Positions 17,310 through 25,678 of a stretch of 64,000 nt of DNA are shown here, in pieces. The notes beneath the pieces are model-generated. The model was not told the DNA's origin. It worked only from the letters and a program-made list of their open reading frames with translations, and searched no databases. Origin of the DNA: UBA4427 sp045106235 (GTDB taxonomy: Bacteria > Myxococcota_A > UBA9160 > UBA4427). Where the stretch lies: NCBI GenBank assembly GCA_045106235.1, contig JBGCEJ010000011.1, forward strand, positions 1 to 64,000, written 5' to 3'. Every line of letters begins with the position of its first letter. The first letter of the stretch is position 1. The position numbers were made by a program, and so were the translations under genes.

Positions 17310-18182
17310 ATGGACATCGGCTATTTTGGACTGAATATCGGGACCCTGGACAATCCGGACTCGATCGAGCGCGTCGTCGTGACGGCAGAGCAGGCTGGAT
17401 TCGAATCGATTTGGACCGGCGAGCACGTCGTGCTTGTGGATCCGCAGGTTCCGCCGTCGCCTGTGCCACCCGAATCAACCTTTGTGGATACGATCGCGAG
17501 CCTTGCTTTCGCAGCGGCGAAAACCGAGCGCATCAAGTTGGGCTCGGGGATTCTGCTCCTCGCACAGCGAGATCCGGTCGTTGTGGCGAAGGAGCTGGCC
17601 TCCGTTGATGTCCTGTCGAAGGGGCGACTTCTGGTGGGGGTTGGTGTCGGTTACGTCGAAGGCGAGTTTGATGCCCTCGGCATTCCCTTCGCCGAGCGCG
17701 GTCCGCGCACGACTGAGCATATCGATGTGCTTCGAACACTGTGGACAGAGGAGAAGCCCGCCTTCGAAGGGGAGTTCACTTCCTTTTCAGGGATTCAGAT
17801 GCGCCCGCGCCCTGTTCAAAACCCCCATCCGCCCATTCATGTCGGCGGGATGTCTCCGCCAGCTCTGCGGCGCGCCGTTGCGAAGGGCGATGGTTGGTAC
17901 GGCTTCTTTCTCGATGTCGATGGGACGGCGGGGGTGCTGGCTCAACTTGAGGAGACGGCAAAGTCCGTGCCTCGAGCTGAGTCGCTTGGGAAGATTGAAA
18001 TTTCGGTCACGCCGCCGGGACCGGTGGATGCGGATACGGTGAAGCGCTTCGAGGATCTCGGTGTGGACCGGCTCGTCATTATGCGCGGTTTTGGCGATAT
18101 GGGTGGTCAGCGGGATCAGAGTGCCGAAGACGGGATCATGCGCTTCATTGAAGAGACCTCTCGCGATTTGAAACTGACTTGA
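17310..18182 (+). CDS. LLM-class F420-dependent oxidoreductase (TIGR03619-like)
   Basis: 290-residue luciferase-like protein. It begins IGYFGLNIG and continues AEQAGFESIWTGEHVV, RIKLGSGILLLAQRDPVVVAKELASVDVLSKGRLLVGVGVGY and FAERGPRTTEHIDVLR, all typical of this subfamily. GAGGAGG lies 7 bp before the ATG. It is the second gene of a tandem LLM pair and differs clearly from the first, so this is not a recent duplication. The reaction is unknown. The pair is followed 99 bp later by a flavin/Fe-S protein that might be part of the same redox route. Confidence 0.9.
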   Translation: MDIGYFGLNIGTLDNPDSIERVVVTAEQAGFESIWTGEHVVLVDPQVPPSPVPPESTFVDTIASLAFAAAKTERIKLGSGILLLAQRDPVVVAKELASVDVLSKGRLLVGVGVGYVEGEFDALGIPFAERGPRTTEHIDVLRTLWTEEKPAFEGEFTSFSGIQMRPRPVQNPHPPIHVGGMSPPALRRAVAKGDGWYGFFLDVDGTAGVLAQLEETAKSVPRAESLGKIEISVTPPGPVDADTVKRFEDLGVDRLVIMRGFGDMGGQRDQSAEDGIMRFIEETSRDLKLT

Positions 18183-18281
18183 GCAGCGGGAGCCGGGGGC
18201 CGCTCGTCGGGGGTTCACTCGACGGGTCCTGGAATTGCCTGCGCTAGCCTTCATGAAGGACCCGTCGGTCCCGGGGAATCC

Positions 18282-20033
18282 ATGAACGCGATCCTGATTA
18301 CGCTCAATATTATTCTGATTTCCAGCCTGGCCGTTCTTGGATGGAACTGGCCCCCCGCGCTCTTCGCGTTTTTGATCGTAGGGCCGCTCTCGCTGATCAG
18401 TATTTGGTGGGCTTCGAGCGGGGGGATCTCGGCGCGGACGATTTTCGTGAGCACGGCTGCTCTTGCGATTGGTGGGATCGCCGTGGCTGGGTATTTCTGG
18501 CCCTCCGCATGGTACGGCTCGGTGATCGTGGCGCCGATTATTCTGCTTGGCCTCGCGGATATGCTGCAAACGAAGCGCGCGATTCGGCGCAATTTCCCCG
18601 TGATTGGTCATGCCCGCTATTTGCTCGAGACGATTCGTCCGGAAATTCAGCAATATTTCATCGAGACGGATATGGATGGCCGTCCCTTCAATCGGGAAGA
18701 CCGCTCTCTCATTTATCAGCGCTCGAAGGGGGCCTTGGATTCGCTGCCCTTTGGGACGCAGCGAGATGTCTACGAAAACGGCTACGAATGGATCAATCAT
18801 TCGATGGCGCCCGTCGAGCCGCAGGACCCGAGTCCGAGGATTTGGGTGGGGCAGGGGCGCTGCGCGAAGCCGTATCACGCTTCGATTTTTAATATCTCGG
18901 CCATGAGCTTCGGCTCTCTTTCGGGGAAAGCGATCGAGGCTCTCAATATTGGCGCGCGCGAGGGCGGCTTTGCGCATAACACGGGTGAGGGGTCGATTAG
19001 TCCACACCATCGTCAAGGCGGGGACCTGATCTGGCAGATTGGGACGGGCTATTTCGGCTGTCGTTCGGAGTCGGGGGACTTTGATGAGGCGCAGTTTGTG
19101 AAGCGCGCCGCATTCGATGAAGTCAAGATGATCGAGATTAAGATCTCTCAGGGCGCGAAGCCGGGGCATGGCGGGATGCTGCCGGGGGCGAAGATCACGC
19201 CGACGATTGCCGAGATCCGGAATGTGCCGATGGGGGAGGATGTGAATTCTCCACCCGCGCACTCTGCGTTTTCAACGCCGATTGAGCTGCTGGAATTCGT
19301 AGCGCGTCTGCGCGAACTCTCCGGGGGTAAGCCCGTCGGCTTCAAGCTCTGCGTGGGGAAGCGTCGAGAATTCCTGGCGGTCTGTAAGGCGATGATCGAG
19401 ACCGGGATTGTGCCGGATTTTATTACCGTGGATGGGGGCGAAGGCGGGACGGGCGCTGCGCCCTTTGAGTTTTCGAATGCGCTGGGCTGCCCGCTCGTTG
19501 ATGGTCTGACTTTCGTGCATAACTCGATCGTGGGGATCGGCTTGCGAGACGAGATCAAGATTTTTGCGACGGGGAAAGTGGGCAGCGGGTTCGGTTTGAC
19601 GCGTCTGCTCGCCTTGGGCGCGGATGCTTGTTATGCGGCGCGGTCTATGATGATGTCGATGGGCTGTATCCAGGCGCGGAAATGCAATAGCAATGAATGC
19701 CCGGTCGGAATCGCGACGACGAATCCAGCTCTGACTGCGGGCCTCGTTGTTGAGGAGAAGTCGAAGCGGGTTGCGCGCTATCACCATGAGACCATCGAGG
19801 CGGCGACGGAATTGATGGGGGCGGCGGGTCTCCGGGCGCCGGAGGAACTTCGGCCCTGGCATATCATGCGCCGCGTGTCGCAGTTGGAAGCGATGCACTA
19901 CGGGCAGATCACCGACTATCTAAAGCCGGGTGCGCTGCTTGCGTCCTCTTTGCCCGCCGAGTTCGAACGGGCGTGGAATTCCGCTTCAGCGCATACCTTC
20001 GCGCATGTCGACGATGAGGCCGCGGCGCTCTAG
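18282..20033 (+). CDS. Membrane-anchored FMN-binding glutamate-synthase-like protein
   Basis: 583 residues. The first ~100 residues contain three hydrophobic helices (IILISSLAVLGW, ALFAFLIVGPLSLISIWW, TAALAIGGIAVAGYF region), so the protein is membrane-bound. The rest is the GltB-type FMN TIM barrel: AMSFGSLSGKAIEALN, THIS-domain residues HNTGEGSISPHH, KISQGAKPGHGG, ITVDGGEGGTGAAP and GLRDEIKIFATGKVGSG. Three cysteines of the 3Fe-4S site are present (CIQARKCNSNECPVGIAT). There is no glutaminase domain. Such stand-alone proteins are widespread, and glutamate synthesis is not established for most of them. The stop overlaps the stop of the convergent next gene. Confidence 0.88.
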   Translation: MNAILITLNIILISSLAVLGWNWPPALFAFLIVGPLSLISIWWASSGGISARTIFVSTAALAIGGIAVAGYFWPSAWYGSVIVAPIILLGLADMLQTKRAIRRNFPVIGHARYLLETIRPEIQQYFIETDMDGRPFNREDRSLIYQRSKGALDSLPFGTQRDVYENGYEWINHSMAPVEPQDPSPRIWVGQGRCAKPYHASIFNISAMSFGSLSGKAIEALNIGAREGGFAHNTGEGSISPHHRQGGDLIWQIGTGYFGCRSESGDFDEAQFVKRAAFDEVKMIEIKISQGAKPGHGGMLPGAKITPTIAEIRNVPMGEDVNSPPAHSAFSTPIELLEFVARLRELSGGKPVGFKLCVGKRREFLAVCKAMIETGIVPDFITVDGGEGGTGAAPFEFSNALGCPLVDGLTFVHNSIVGIGLRDEIKIFATGKVGSGFGLTRLLALGADACYAARSMMMSMGCIQARKCNSNECPVGIATTNPALTAGLVVEEKSKRVARYHHETIEAATELMGAAGLRAPEELRPWHIMRRVSQLEAMHYGQITDYLKPGALLASSLPAEFERAWNSASAHTFAHVDDEAAAL

Positions 20034-20530
20034 AGAATCGGGTCGAGCAGCACTTCTGTGCGGTCGTGCTCGATCACACCCCAGTCGCCCATCTCGTCGG
20101 CGCCGAGTTCGCGTTCGACTACGCGCATCGTGCCCGCTTGGAACTCGAAGCGCGTCGAAGAGCTGCCGTGATCGGTTTCGAACTCGATGAAGCTGCCGGG
20201 ATCGACGAAGCCTGCGATCGGAGAGAAGAAACGCGCGATGGCGCGGGCGGGAAGCTCGTCCATCATTCCTTCTCGGCCGAGGCCGGCGATGCCGCCTTCG
20301 GGACCTTCGTGGACGATGGCGTGATCGCCGAGACCCGTGAGGGTGCGGAGCGCGGCAGCGAACGTCGGCGCAGATGCGAAATCACGATAGTGGGCCGGCT
20401 TTTCGCTGATCCCGTTCGTGAGGAAAGTCGATTCGGTCGGAAACGCATTCTTGAGAGCAGCAACGGCGGCGCGTTCGCCGGCCGGGCTCATTCGAAACTG
20501 TGCTTTCTCGATCCAGACTGAGGTACCCAT
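20030..20530 (-). CDS. Conserved-looking hypothetical protein
   Basis: 166 residues; I do not recognise the family. The protein is soluble with no signal peptide or membrane segment and begins MGTSVWIEKAQFRMSPAGERAA. The ATG has GGAG 8 bp upstream. Codon usage looks like that of neighbouring genes, and it fills the gap between convergent and divergent neighbours, which supports a real gene. Mixed alpha/beta composition with an acidic C-terminal part (ELGADEMGDWGVIEHD) is all that can be said. Confidence 0.65.
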   Translation of the reverse strand: MGTSVWIEKAQFRMSPAGERAAVAALKNAFPTESTFLTNGISEKPAHYRDFASAPTFAAALRTLTGLGDHAIVHEGPEGGIAGLGREGMMDELPARAIARFFSPIAGFVDPGSFIEFETDHGSSSTRFEFQAGTMRVVERELGADEMGDWGVIEHDRTEVLLDPIL

Positions 20531-20708
20531 GGTGTGGCTCCGATGATTGGTCTTGGCGAAGTGTCCCGAGGGGCCGATGCACCGCGGGTGGGGCTCCGTC
20601 CAATAACGGACAGGTCGGATAGCCGCGACCTAGTCTTGAGGCCCCCCGTCCAATATCTGCGATAGGCGTCGATCCGAACGTCCGCTCCGACTACCGTTTC
20701 GTTCGGCG

Positions 20709-20742
20709 CGCAAAAAGATGCGTAGTTTTGCTTGGTTTTGCG
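20709..20742. promoter_or_regulatory. Operator-like inverted repeat upstream of the APH/CoA-transferase operon
   Basis: CGCAAAA at 20709-20715 is mirrored by TTTTGCG at 20736-20742, with another TTTTGC at 20726-20731 and two copies of TGCGTAG. The element is 46 bp before the next gene. It could be a repressor site, but no regulator is linked to it here. The rest of 20531-20787 holds no recognisable gene. Confidence 0.3.
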
Positions 20743-20787
20743 TAGCCGAGGAAGGCCTTGGATTCAGGTTGAAGGCCTTCGGAAGGG

Positions 20788-22182
20788 ATGAAGATGCGAG
20801 TTGAACTCGACCGAGAGCGTCGTGCGGAACTCACGGCGCACTGGCAGAAGGCCTTCGAATGGGCGGAGAAATCGCTTGGGGGCCAGGTCGTCGCCTGGGA
20901 GGCACAGCCGCGCTGGCGCCCCGCTTGTTTCTTCGAACTCGAGCGCCCCGGAGTGGCGGGGGCGCCCGCGGAGACGCTGCCACTCTATTGGCGTGGGGCT
21001 CGAGGAGAATGGCATCGCAATACGCGGCCCCTTGAGCGTGAGATGCATGTCATCGAAATTTTCGAGCGCAATGGTGTTCGCGTTCCGAAGTCGCATGGGA
21101 TCTGTGAGGATCCGCCGGGACTGATCTTGGAGCGGCTTCCGGGCCGGTTTAATCTGGAGACCGCCACGGACGAGGCGCATCGTCAGAAGGTGCTCGAGGA
21201 ATACCTGACGGAGCTCGCCCGGATTCATTCCATTCCCGTCGAGGAGTTCGAAGCGAAAGGTTTTCGGCGTCCCGCGAATGCCGAGGAGAGTTGTTACGGC
21301 GAGACGCGGGGCTTTGAGCGGAGTTACCGCGCGGCGAAGACCCGGCCGGATCCGATGATCGAGTTTCAGTTGGGCTGGTGTCAGCGCAACCTGCCGAAGG
21401 GCCGCGAGGATCTTTCCTTTCTGGTCTGTGATGCGGGCCAGTTCATGTTTGATGACGCGGGGCTGACGGGTCTGATTGATTTCGAGCTCGGCTATATCGG
21501 CGACTATGCGGCGGATCTGGCTGCGCTGCGGACCCGGGATTTGACCGAGCCGATCGGCGATCTGGGGCAGGCCATGCGTCGCTACGGCGAGATCAGCGGT
21601 CGCGAGATTGATTTCGATGTGATCGACTATCACACGATTCGCTTCGCGCTGATCAACCCGCTCTCGGTGGCGAGCATGGTGCTCGAGCCGGCCCGGGAAG
21701 CCAATTTTGTGCAGTATTTGGGTTGGTACGTCTGCTACGGCCGGACGGGTCTCGAAGTCATGGCGCATTCAACGGGCGTCGCTCTCGATCCGCCGCAGCT
21801 GCCTGAACCGAATCCTTCGCGGCGCTCGGTCGCCGCGCAGCATTTGGTGGATCTCCTCGATCCGGAGCAGGCGGGTGGCGACGAAGAGCGCGCGTACCAG
21901 CTCGACCGAATGCAGCGCACCGCGATTTACCTGGAGCGTTCCGACCAATACGGAGCGGCCCTCGAAGCGGATGATCTGGACGATGTTGCGGAGATCTTGG
22001 GAACGCGTCCGAAGAGCTGGTCAGAAGCGGATGCACAACTCGAAGCATTTGTTCTCGCTGCGCCACCCGAACGCGATGCAGAGTTGATTCGGTATTTCCA
22101 TCGCCGGCTTTCGCGCGAGGAGTCGCTGCTTTATCCGGTGCTTCGCGAACAGCAGGACGCTTCTTTGCCGCCGCTCGTCTAA
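20788..22182 (+). CDS. Phosphotransferase (APH)-family protein with degenerate catalytic loop
   Basis: 464 residues. The kinase-like fold is visible: an N-lobe segment (PLEREMHVIEIFERNGVRVPKSHGICEDPPGLILERLPG), ELARIHSIP, and a C-lobe with GLTGLIDFELGYIGD, where Asp231 corresponds to the metal-binding DFE/DxD position. The catalytic-loop HGDxxxxN of APH/ACAD10-like kinases is replaced by CDAGQFMF at 214-221, so both the His-Gly pair and the Asn are missing. A C-terminal region of about 120 residues follows the kinase fold. The enzyme may use an altered mechanism or be a pseudokinase. A CoA transferase starts 66 bp downstream in the same direction. Confidence 0.78.
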   Translation: MKMRVELDRERRAELTAHWQKAFEWAEKSLGGQVVAWEAQPRWRPACFFELERPGVAGAPAETLPLYWRGARGEWHRNTRPLEREMHVIEIFERNGVRVPKSHGICEDPPGLILERLPGRFNLETATDEAHRQKVLEEYLTELARIHSIPVEEFEAKGFRRPANAEESCYGETRGFERSYRAAKTRPDPMIEFQLGWCQRNLPKGREDLSFLVCDAGQFMFDDAGLTGLIDFELGYIGDYAADLAALRTRDLTEPIGDLGQAMRRYGEISGREIDFDVIDYHTIRFALINPLSVASMVLEPAREANFVQYLGWYVCYGRTGLEVMAHSTGVALDPPQLPEPNPSRRSVAAQHLVDLLDPEQAGGDEERAYQLDRMQRTAIYLERSDQYGAALEADDLDDVAEILGTRPKSWSEADAQLEAFVLAAPPERDAELIRYFHRRLSREESLLYPVLREQQDASLPPLV

Positions 22183-22201
22183 GCTTCGGATTCGGCCCGC
22201 C

Positions 22202-22228
22202 GCGCAGGGTCGACTGTTCGGCCTGCGC
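22202..22228. other. Hairpin in the APH/CoA-transferase intergenic gap
   Basis: GCGCAGG and CCTGCGC can form a perfect 7-bp stem with a 13-base loop, just before the ribosome-binding site (AAAGGAA) of the CoA transferase. It may tune read-through or translation. No T-run follows. Confidence 0.3.
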
Positions 22229-22248
22229 ATCGAAAGGAACAGCTCTCC

Positions 22249-24702
22249 ATGTTGACTGATGCCCCTCTAGAAGGGATTCGAGTCGTCGATCTTGCGGACG
22301 AAAAAGGCGAACTCGCGGGTCGTATCCTGGGCGATTTCGGAGCCGAAGTGGTTCGGGTCGAGCCACCGACGGGCGCTCGCTCGCGCCAAATTCCGCCCTT
22401 CGCGGACGACTTAAGTGCTGCGGGCGCTTCGAGTGCTGCGGGCGCTTCGAATGCTGCGGGCGCTTCGGACGGAGAGCCGCGGCGCAGTCTCTACTTTGCC
22501 TACCGAAACTCGAATAAGCTCGGTCTGTCACTCGACTTGGAAGCGGAAAACGATCGAGAGAAATTACTTGCGCTGCTTGCGCGGGCGGATGTGCTGATTG
22601 AGTCGGAAAGGCCTGGGCGAATGGCTGAGCTCGGATTGGGTCCCGAGTATTTGTCAGAACGCTTCCCGCATCTCATCGTGCTGTCGATTTCGGACTTCGG
22701 CCAGACGGGTCCCTACCGCGACTGGCACGCGACGGATTCCACAATGAGCGCGGCTTCTGGCTTGCAGGCGAAGGCGGGCGATCCGAGTCGAGAGCCTCTG
22801 CTCACGCCCGGAGCGATGGCGTATGACATTGCCGGGGTGATGGGCGCCTACTCGACGATGGCCGCGATCTATCAGCGCGAGCGAACGGGTTTTGGCCAAA
22901 CGATCGATCTCTCGGTACTCGAAGCGGCGGCGCAGCAGACGGATTGGTCCCTCGCCAATGCGACCTCGATCGAAGCGAAGGGGCAGGATGCCCTGCAGGT
23001 TCGAATGGGGTCGGGGCCGGTCTATAAGGTCTTTCCTTGTAAGGGCGGCTACGTGCGGTTGGTCATTATGGCCCCGCGGCAATGGCATGCGATGCGGAAA
23101 TGGTTAGGTGAGCCCGAGTACCTGCAGGATCCGAAATACGACAGCTTTCTCGGGCGGATGGAAATCGCCGATGCTCTAAACGTCATCGTGGGGGACCTCT
23201 TCGCCACCATGACTGCGGAAGAGGTCTCGGAGCAGGCGCAGGAGCGCGGCATTGTCTGCACGCCGGTCCTTTCGCCGGATGAAGTGCTGAAGAACGTCCA
23301 TTTCAAATCCCGAAACACTTTTACCGAAGCAGAGTACGCACCGGGTGAGACAGGGCCAATCGCCGCGGGATTTTTTGAACTCGATGATGAGCGAGTCGGC
23401 TACCGATTCCGCGCCCCGGAGATTGGTGAACATAACGACTACGTCGCAAACGAGTTGTGGCCGGATGTGCGCCCGCTTCCAAAGGGCGCGCGCCCCGCGC
23501 CTTCCCTGCCTTTCGAAGGTCTGCGCGTACTTGATTTTGGCATTGGCGGCGTCGGTGTTGAGGCGGCGCGTTTCTTTGGTGATTTCGGCGCGGATGTGAT
23601 CAAGGTCGAGAGCCGGACCTATCCGGACTTTGTTCGCGTGATTATGTCCACGGAGATGAGCGCGTCGTTTGCGTCATCGAATCATTCGAAGCGAGCCTTC
23701 GGCGTCAATATCAAGTCCGACGAAGGGCGAGCGCTGATCCATGAACTCGCGAAGCATGCGGATGTCGTCACGGAGAATAATTCGACGGGCACGATGGAGG
23801 CGCTGGGGCTCGGGTACGAGGCGCTTTCGGCGCTGAACCCGAGGATCGTAATGGCGAGTAGCCAACTGCTCGGCAACCACGGCGAATGGGCGAATTGGAT
23901 CGGCTACGGGCCGAGCACTCAGCCGATCGGGGGGCTTGTCTACCTCTGGGACTATCCGGAAGAAGGGACGCCTGCTGGGGCGACGGCGATTTTCCCGGAC
24001 CATTTCGCAGGGCGTTTGCTCTCGATGGTGGCGCTCGGCGGCGTGATCCGGCGACTGCGTACGGGGAAGGGCGGACATGGGAGCGTCGCTCAGGCTGAGG
24101 CCGTCGTGAATATTCTCGGTGACCAAATGCTGAAGGCCGGCGTTGTTCCGGGCAGCGTGCAGCCGCTCGGCAATCGCAATCAGCGCGGTGCGCCCTGGGG
24201 CTCGTATCGCTGTGCCGGTATGGAGCAATGGGTCACGATCTGCGTGCGCGATGACGCGGATTGGGAGCGTTTAAAGACGGCCATGGGAAATCCGGATTGG
24301 ACGAATGATGCGGCGTATGCCCATGCGGCGGGGCGTTTCGCGGCACAGGATGCGATCGACGCAGAGCTTTCAGCATGGACGAGTGGTCAATCGCCTCGCG
24401 CGCTCACGGTCACGCTTCAGATGTTTGGCGTGCCTTCGGCGCCGATGCTCACGGCGCGGGACCAAATGCAGGACGTGCATTATCAGAGCCGGGGCTATAT
24501 CCGCTGGATTGAACAGCCCGGCGTCGGCTGGATGGCCTTCGATGGCCACGCGTTTCGCGCGAGCGCGATGGCGACTAAGGAAATGCGCCCGGCGCCTGCG
24601 GTCGGTGAACATACCCGAGAAATTGCGCAGGAGATGCTGGGGTTAGGCGAAGCCGAGATTCAAGCGAAGATCGACGCGGGGATTCTTGAAGTGACGGAAT
24701 AG
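22249..24702 (+). CDS. Fused two-domain CaiB/BaiF (family III) CoA transferase
   Basis: 817 residues made of two complete family III CoA-transferase domains, about 1-405 and 415-817. Domain 1 begins LEGIRVVDLADEKGELAGRILGDFGAEVVRVEPP; domain 2 restarts with FEGLRVLDFGIGGVGVEAARFFGDFGADVIKVES. Candidate catalytic aspartates are in AMAYDIAG (domain 1) and IFPDHFAGR (domain 2). Most homologues are ~400-residue homodimers with interlocked rings, so this is a fused dimer or a paralogous tandem. It should move CoA between an acyl-CoA and a carboxylic acid, activating a substrate for beta-oxidation. Residues 56-73 are a slippage-type insertion encoded by a triplicated 18-bp unit. Confidence 0.9.
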   Translation: MLTDAPLEGIRVVDLADEKGELAGRILGDFGAEVVRVEPPTGARSRQIPPFADDLSAAGASSAAGASNAAGASDGEPRRSLYFAYRNSNKLGLSLDLEAENDREKLLALLARADVLIESERPGRMAELGLGPEYLSERFPHLIVLSISDFGQTGPYRDWHATDSTMSAASGLQAKAGDPSREPLLTPGAMAYDIAGVMGAYSTMAAIYQRERTGFGQTIDLSVLEAAAQQTDWSLANATSIEAKGQDALQVRMGSGPVYKVFPCKGGYVRLVIMAPRQWHAMRKWLGEPEYLQDPKYDSFLGRMEIADALNVIVGDLFATMTAEEVSEQAQERGIVCTPVLSPDEVLKNVHFKSRNTFTEAEYAPGETGPIAAGFFELDDERVGYRFRAPEIGEHNDYVANELWPDVRPLPKGARPAPSLPFEGLRVLDFGIGGVGVEAARFFGDFGADVIKVESRTYPDFVRVIMSTEMSASFASSNHSKRAFGVNIKSDEGRALIHELAKHADVVTENNSTGTMEALGLGYEALSALNPRIVMASSQLLGNHGEWANWIGYGPSTQPIGGLVYLWDYPEEGTPAGATAIFPDHFAGRLLSMVALGGVIRRLRTGKGGHGSVAQAEAVVNILGDQMLKAGVVPGSVQPLGNRNQRGAPWGSYRCAGMEQWVTICVRDDADWERLKTAMGNPDWTNDAAYAHAAGRFAAQDAIDAELSAWTSGQSPRALTVTLQMFGVPSAPMLTARDQMQDVHYQSRGYIRWIEQPGVGWMAFDGHAFRASAMATKEMRPAPAVGEHTREIAQEMLGLGEAEIQAKIDAGILEVTE
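22414..22467 (+). repeat. In-frame 18-bp triplicate within the CoA transferase
   Basis: Three head-to-tail copies of an 18-bp unit (AGTGCTGCGGGCGCTTCG; the third differs by one base) encode SAAGAS-SAAGAS-NAAGAS. It lies in an N-terminal loop of the enzyme after IPPFADDL. Length is a multiple of three, so gain or loss of copies would keep the frame. Confidence 0.9.
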
Positions 24703-24747
24703 GGCGCCGGCGCCGCAAGGGTCGCGGGGGCGGGGCGAGAGCGCGAG

Positions 24748-25533
24748 CTATAGCCCTGCGAGGTCGAGGTCGAGGTTCGCGCTCGTGATCCCGCCGTGAA
24801 TATCCATCACGGAACCGGTCACGTAGGCACTCGCGGGGGAGGCCAGGTAGAGCGCGCCGATGGCGATGTCTTCTGGCTCGCCCAGTCGCTTGAGCGGCGT
24901 TGAGTTAATCATCGCCTGATGTACGGCATCGTTCTTCAGGACCGTTTCGAGGGACGAGGTGGCGGTCGAGCCGACGGCGATCGCGTTTACGCGAATCTTG
25001 GGGGCGAGGTCTTCCGCAAGCAGCTTTGTGAAATGGGTCATTGCGGCTTTGGCCGTTCCGTAGGCAACAAAGCCCTTCCCGGTCATCTGGCCGATCGAAG
25101 ACGAGATGTTCACGATTGAGCCGCCTTCCTGCATATGCGGAACCGCGGCTTTGGAGAGAACGAAAGCCGTCGTGGCATTGAAGTTGATCGCACCAGAGAA
25201 CTCCCTTTCCGTCGTCTCCATAAAGGGTTTCGGCATCGAGCCGCCGACGTTATTGATCACGATGTCGATGCGACCGAACTCGTCCATTGCTTTGGCAGCA
25301 AAGGCCTCGAGATTTTCTGATCGGGCGGCATTGCATTCGACGACGAGTGCGCGCCGGCCGAGCTTCCGGATCTCCTCTGCGACGACTTCGAGCTGGTCGA
25401 CGCTGCGTGCGGCGAGCGCGACGTCCGCTCCGTTTTCCGCGAGGGCGAGTGCGGTTGCGCGGCCAATGCCGCGCCCGGCGCCGGTAACAAGGGCCACTTT
25501 ATTGTCGATGCGGAAACGATCTAGGATTGCCAT
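24748..25533 (-). CDS. Short-chain dehydrogenase (classical SDR)
   Basis: 261 residues of a classical NAD(P)H-dependent SDR. It has VALVTGAGRGIGRATALALAENG, the NNVGG variant of NNAG, the Ser-Tyr-Lys triad (NISSSIGQMTGKGFVAYGTAKAA), and a C-terminal PLKRLGEPEDIAIGALYLASPASAYVTGSVMDIHGG, the usual tail of FabG-like enzymes. The substrate cannot be predicted. It lies convergent to the CoA transferase and divergent from a second SDR, so regulation with that operon is possible. Confidence 0.92.
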   Translation of the reverse strand: MAILDRFRIDNKVALVTGAGRGIGRATALALAENGADVALAARSVDQLEVVAEEIRKLGRRALVVECNAARSENLEAFAAKAMDEFGRIDIVINNVGGSMPKPFMETTEREFSGAINFNATTAFVLSKAAVPHMQEGGSIVNISSSIGQMTGKGFVAYGTAKAAMTHFTKLLAEDLAPKIRVNAIAVGSTATSSLETVLKNDAVHQAMINSTPLKRLGEPEDIAIGALYLASPASAYVTGSVMDIHGGITSANLDLDLAGL

Positions 25534-25678
25534 GACGAAACTCTAGCGACTCCGGGCAGGGATGCATTCGGCCAAAGGAAGCGCGAAGGGCAAGGATCAG
25601 CGCAGGGTGAGCGAAGCGGGCTAAGCTTGCGGTCCGGCGCGAAGGGTGTCGAAGAAAAGAGAAGACGAGGAGATCGAG

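Noticed and set aside
17787..19262. 491-codon minus-strand frame opposite the LLM and glutamate-synthase-like genes
   Set aside because: It crosses two supported genes on the other strand and its product is low-complexity Arg/His-rich.
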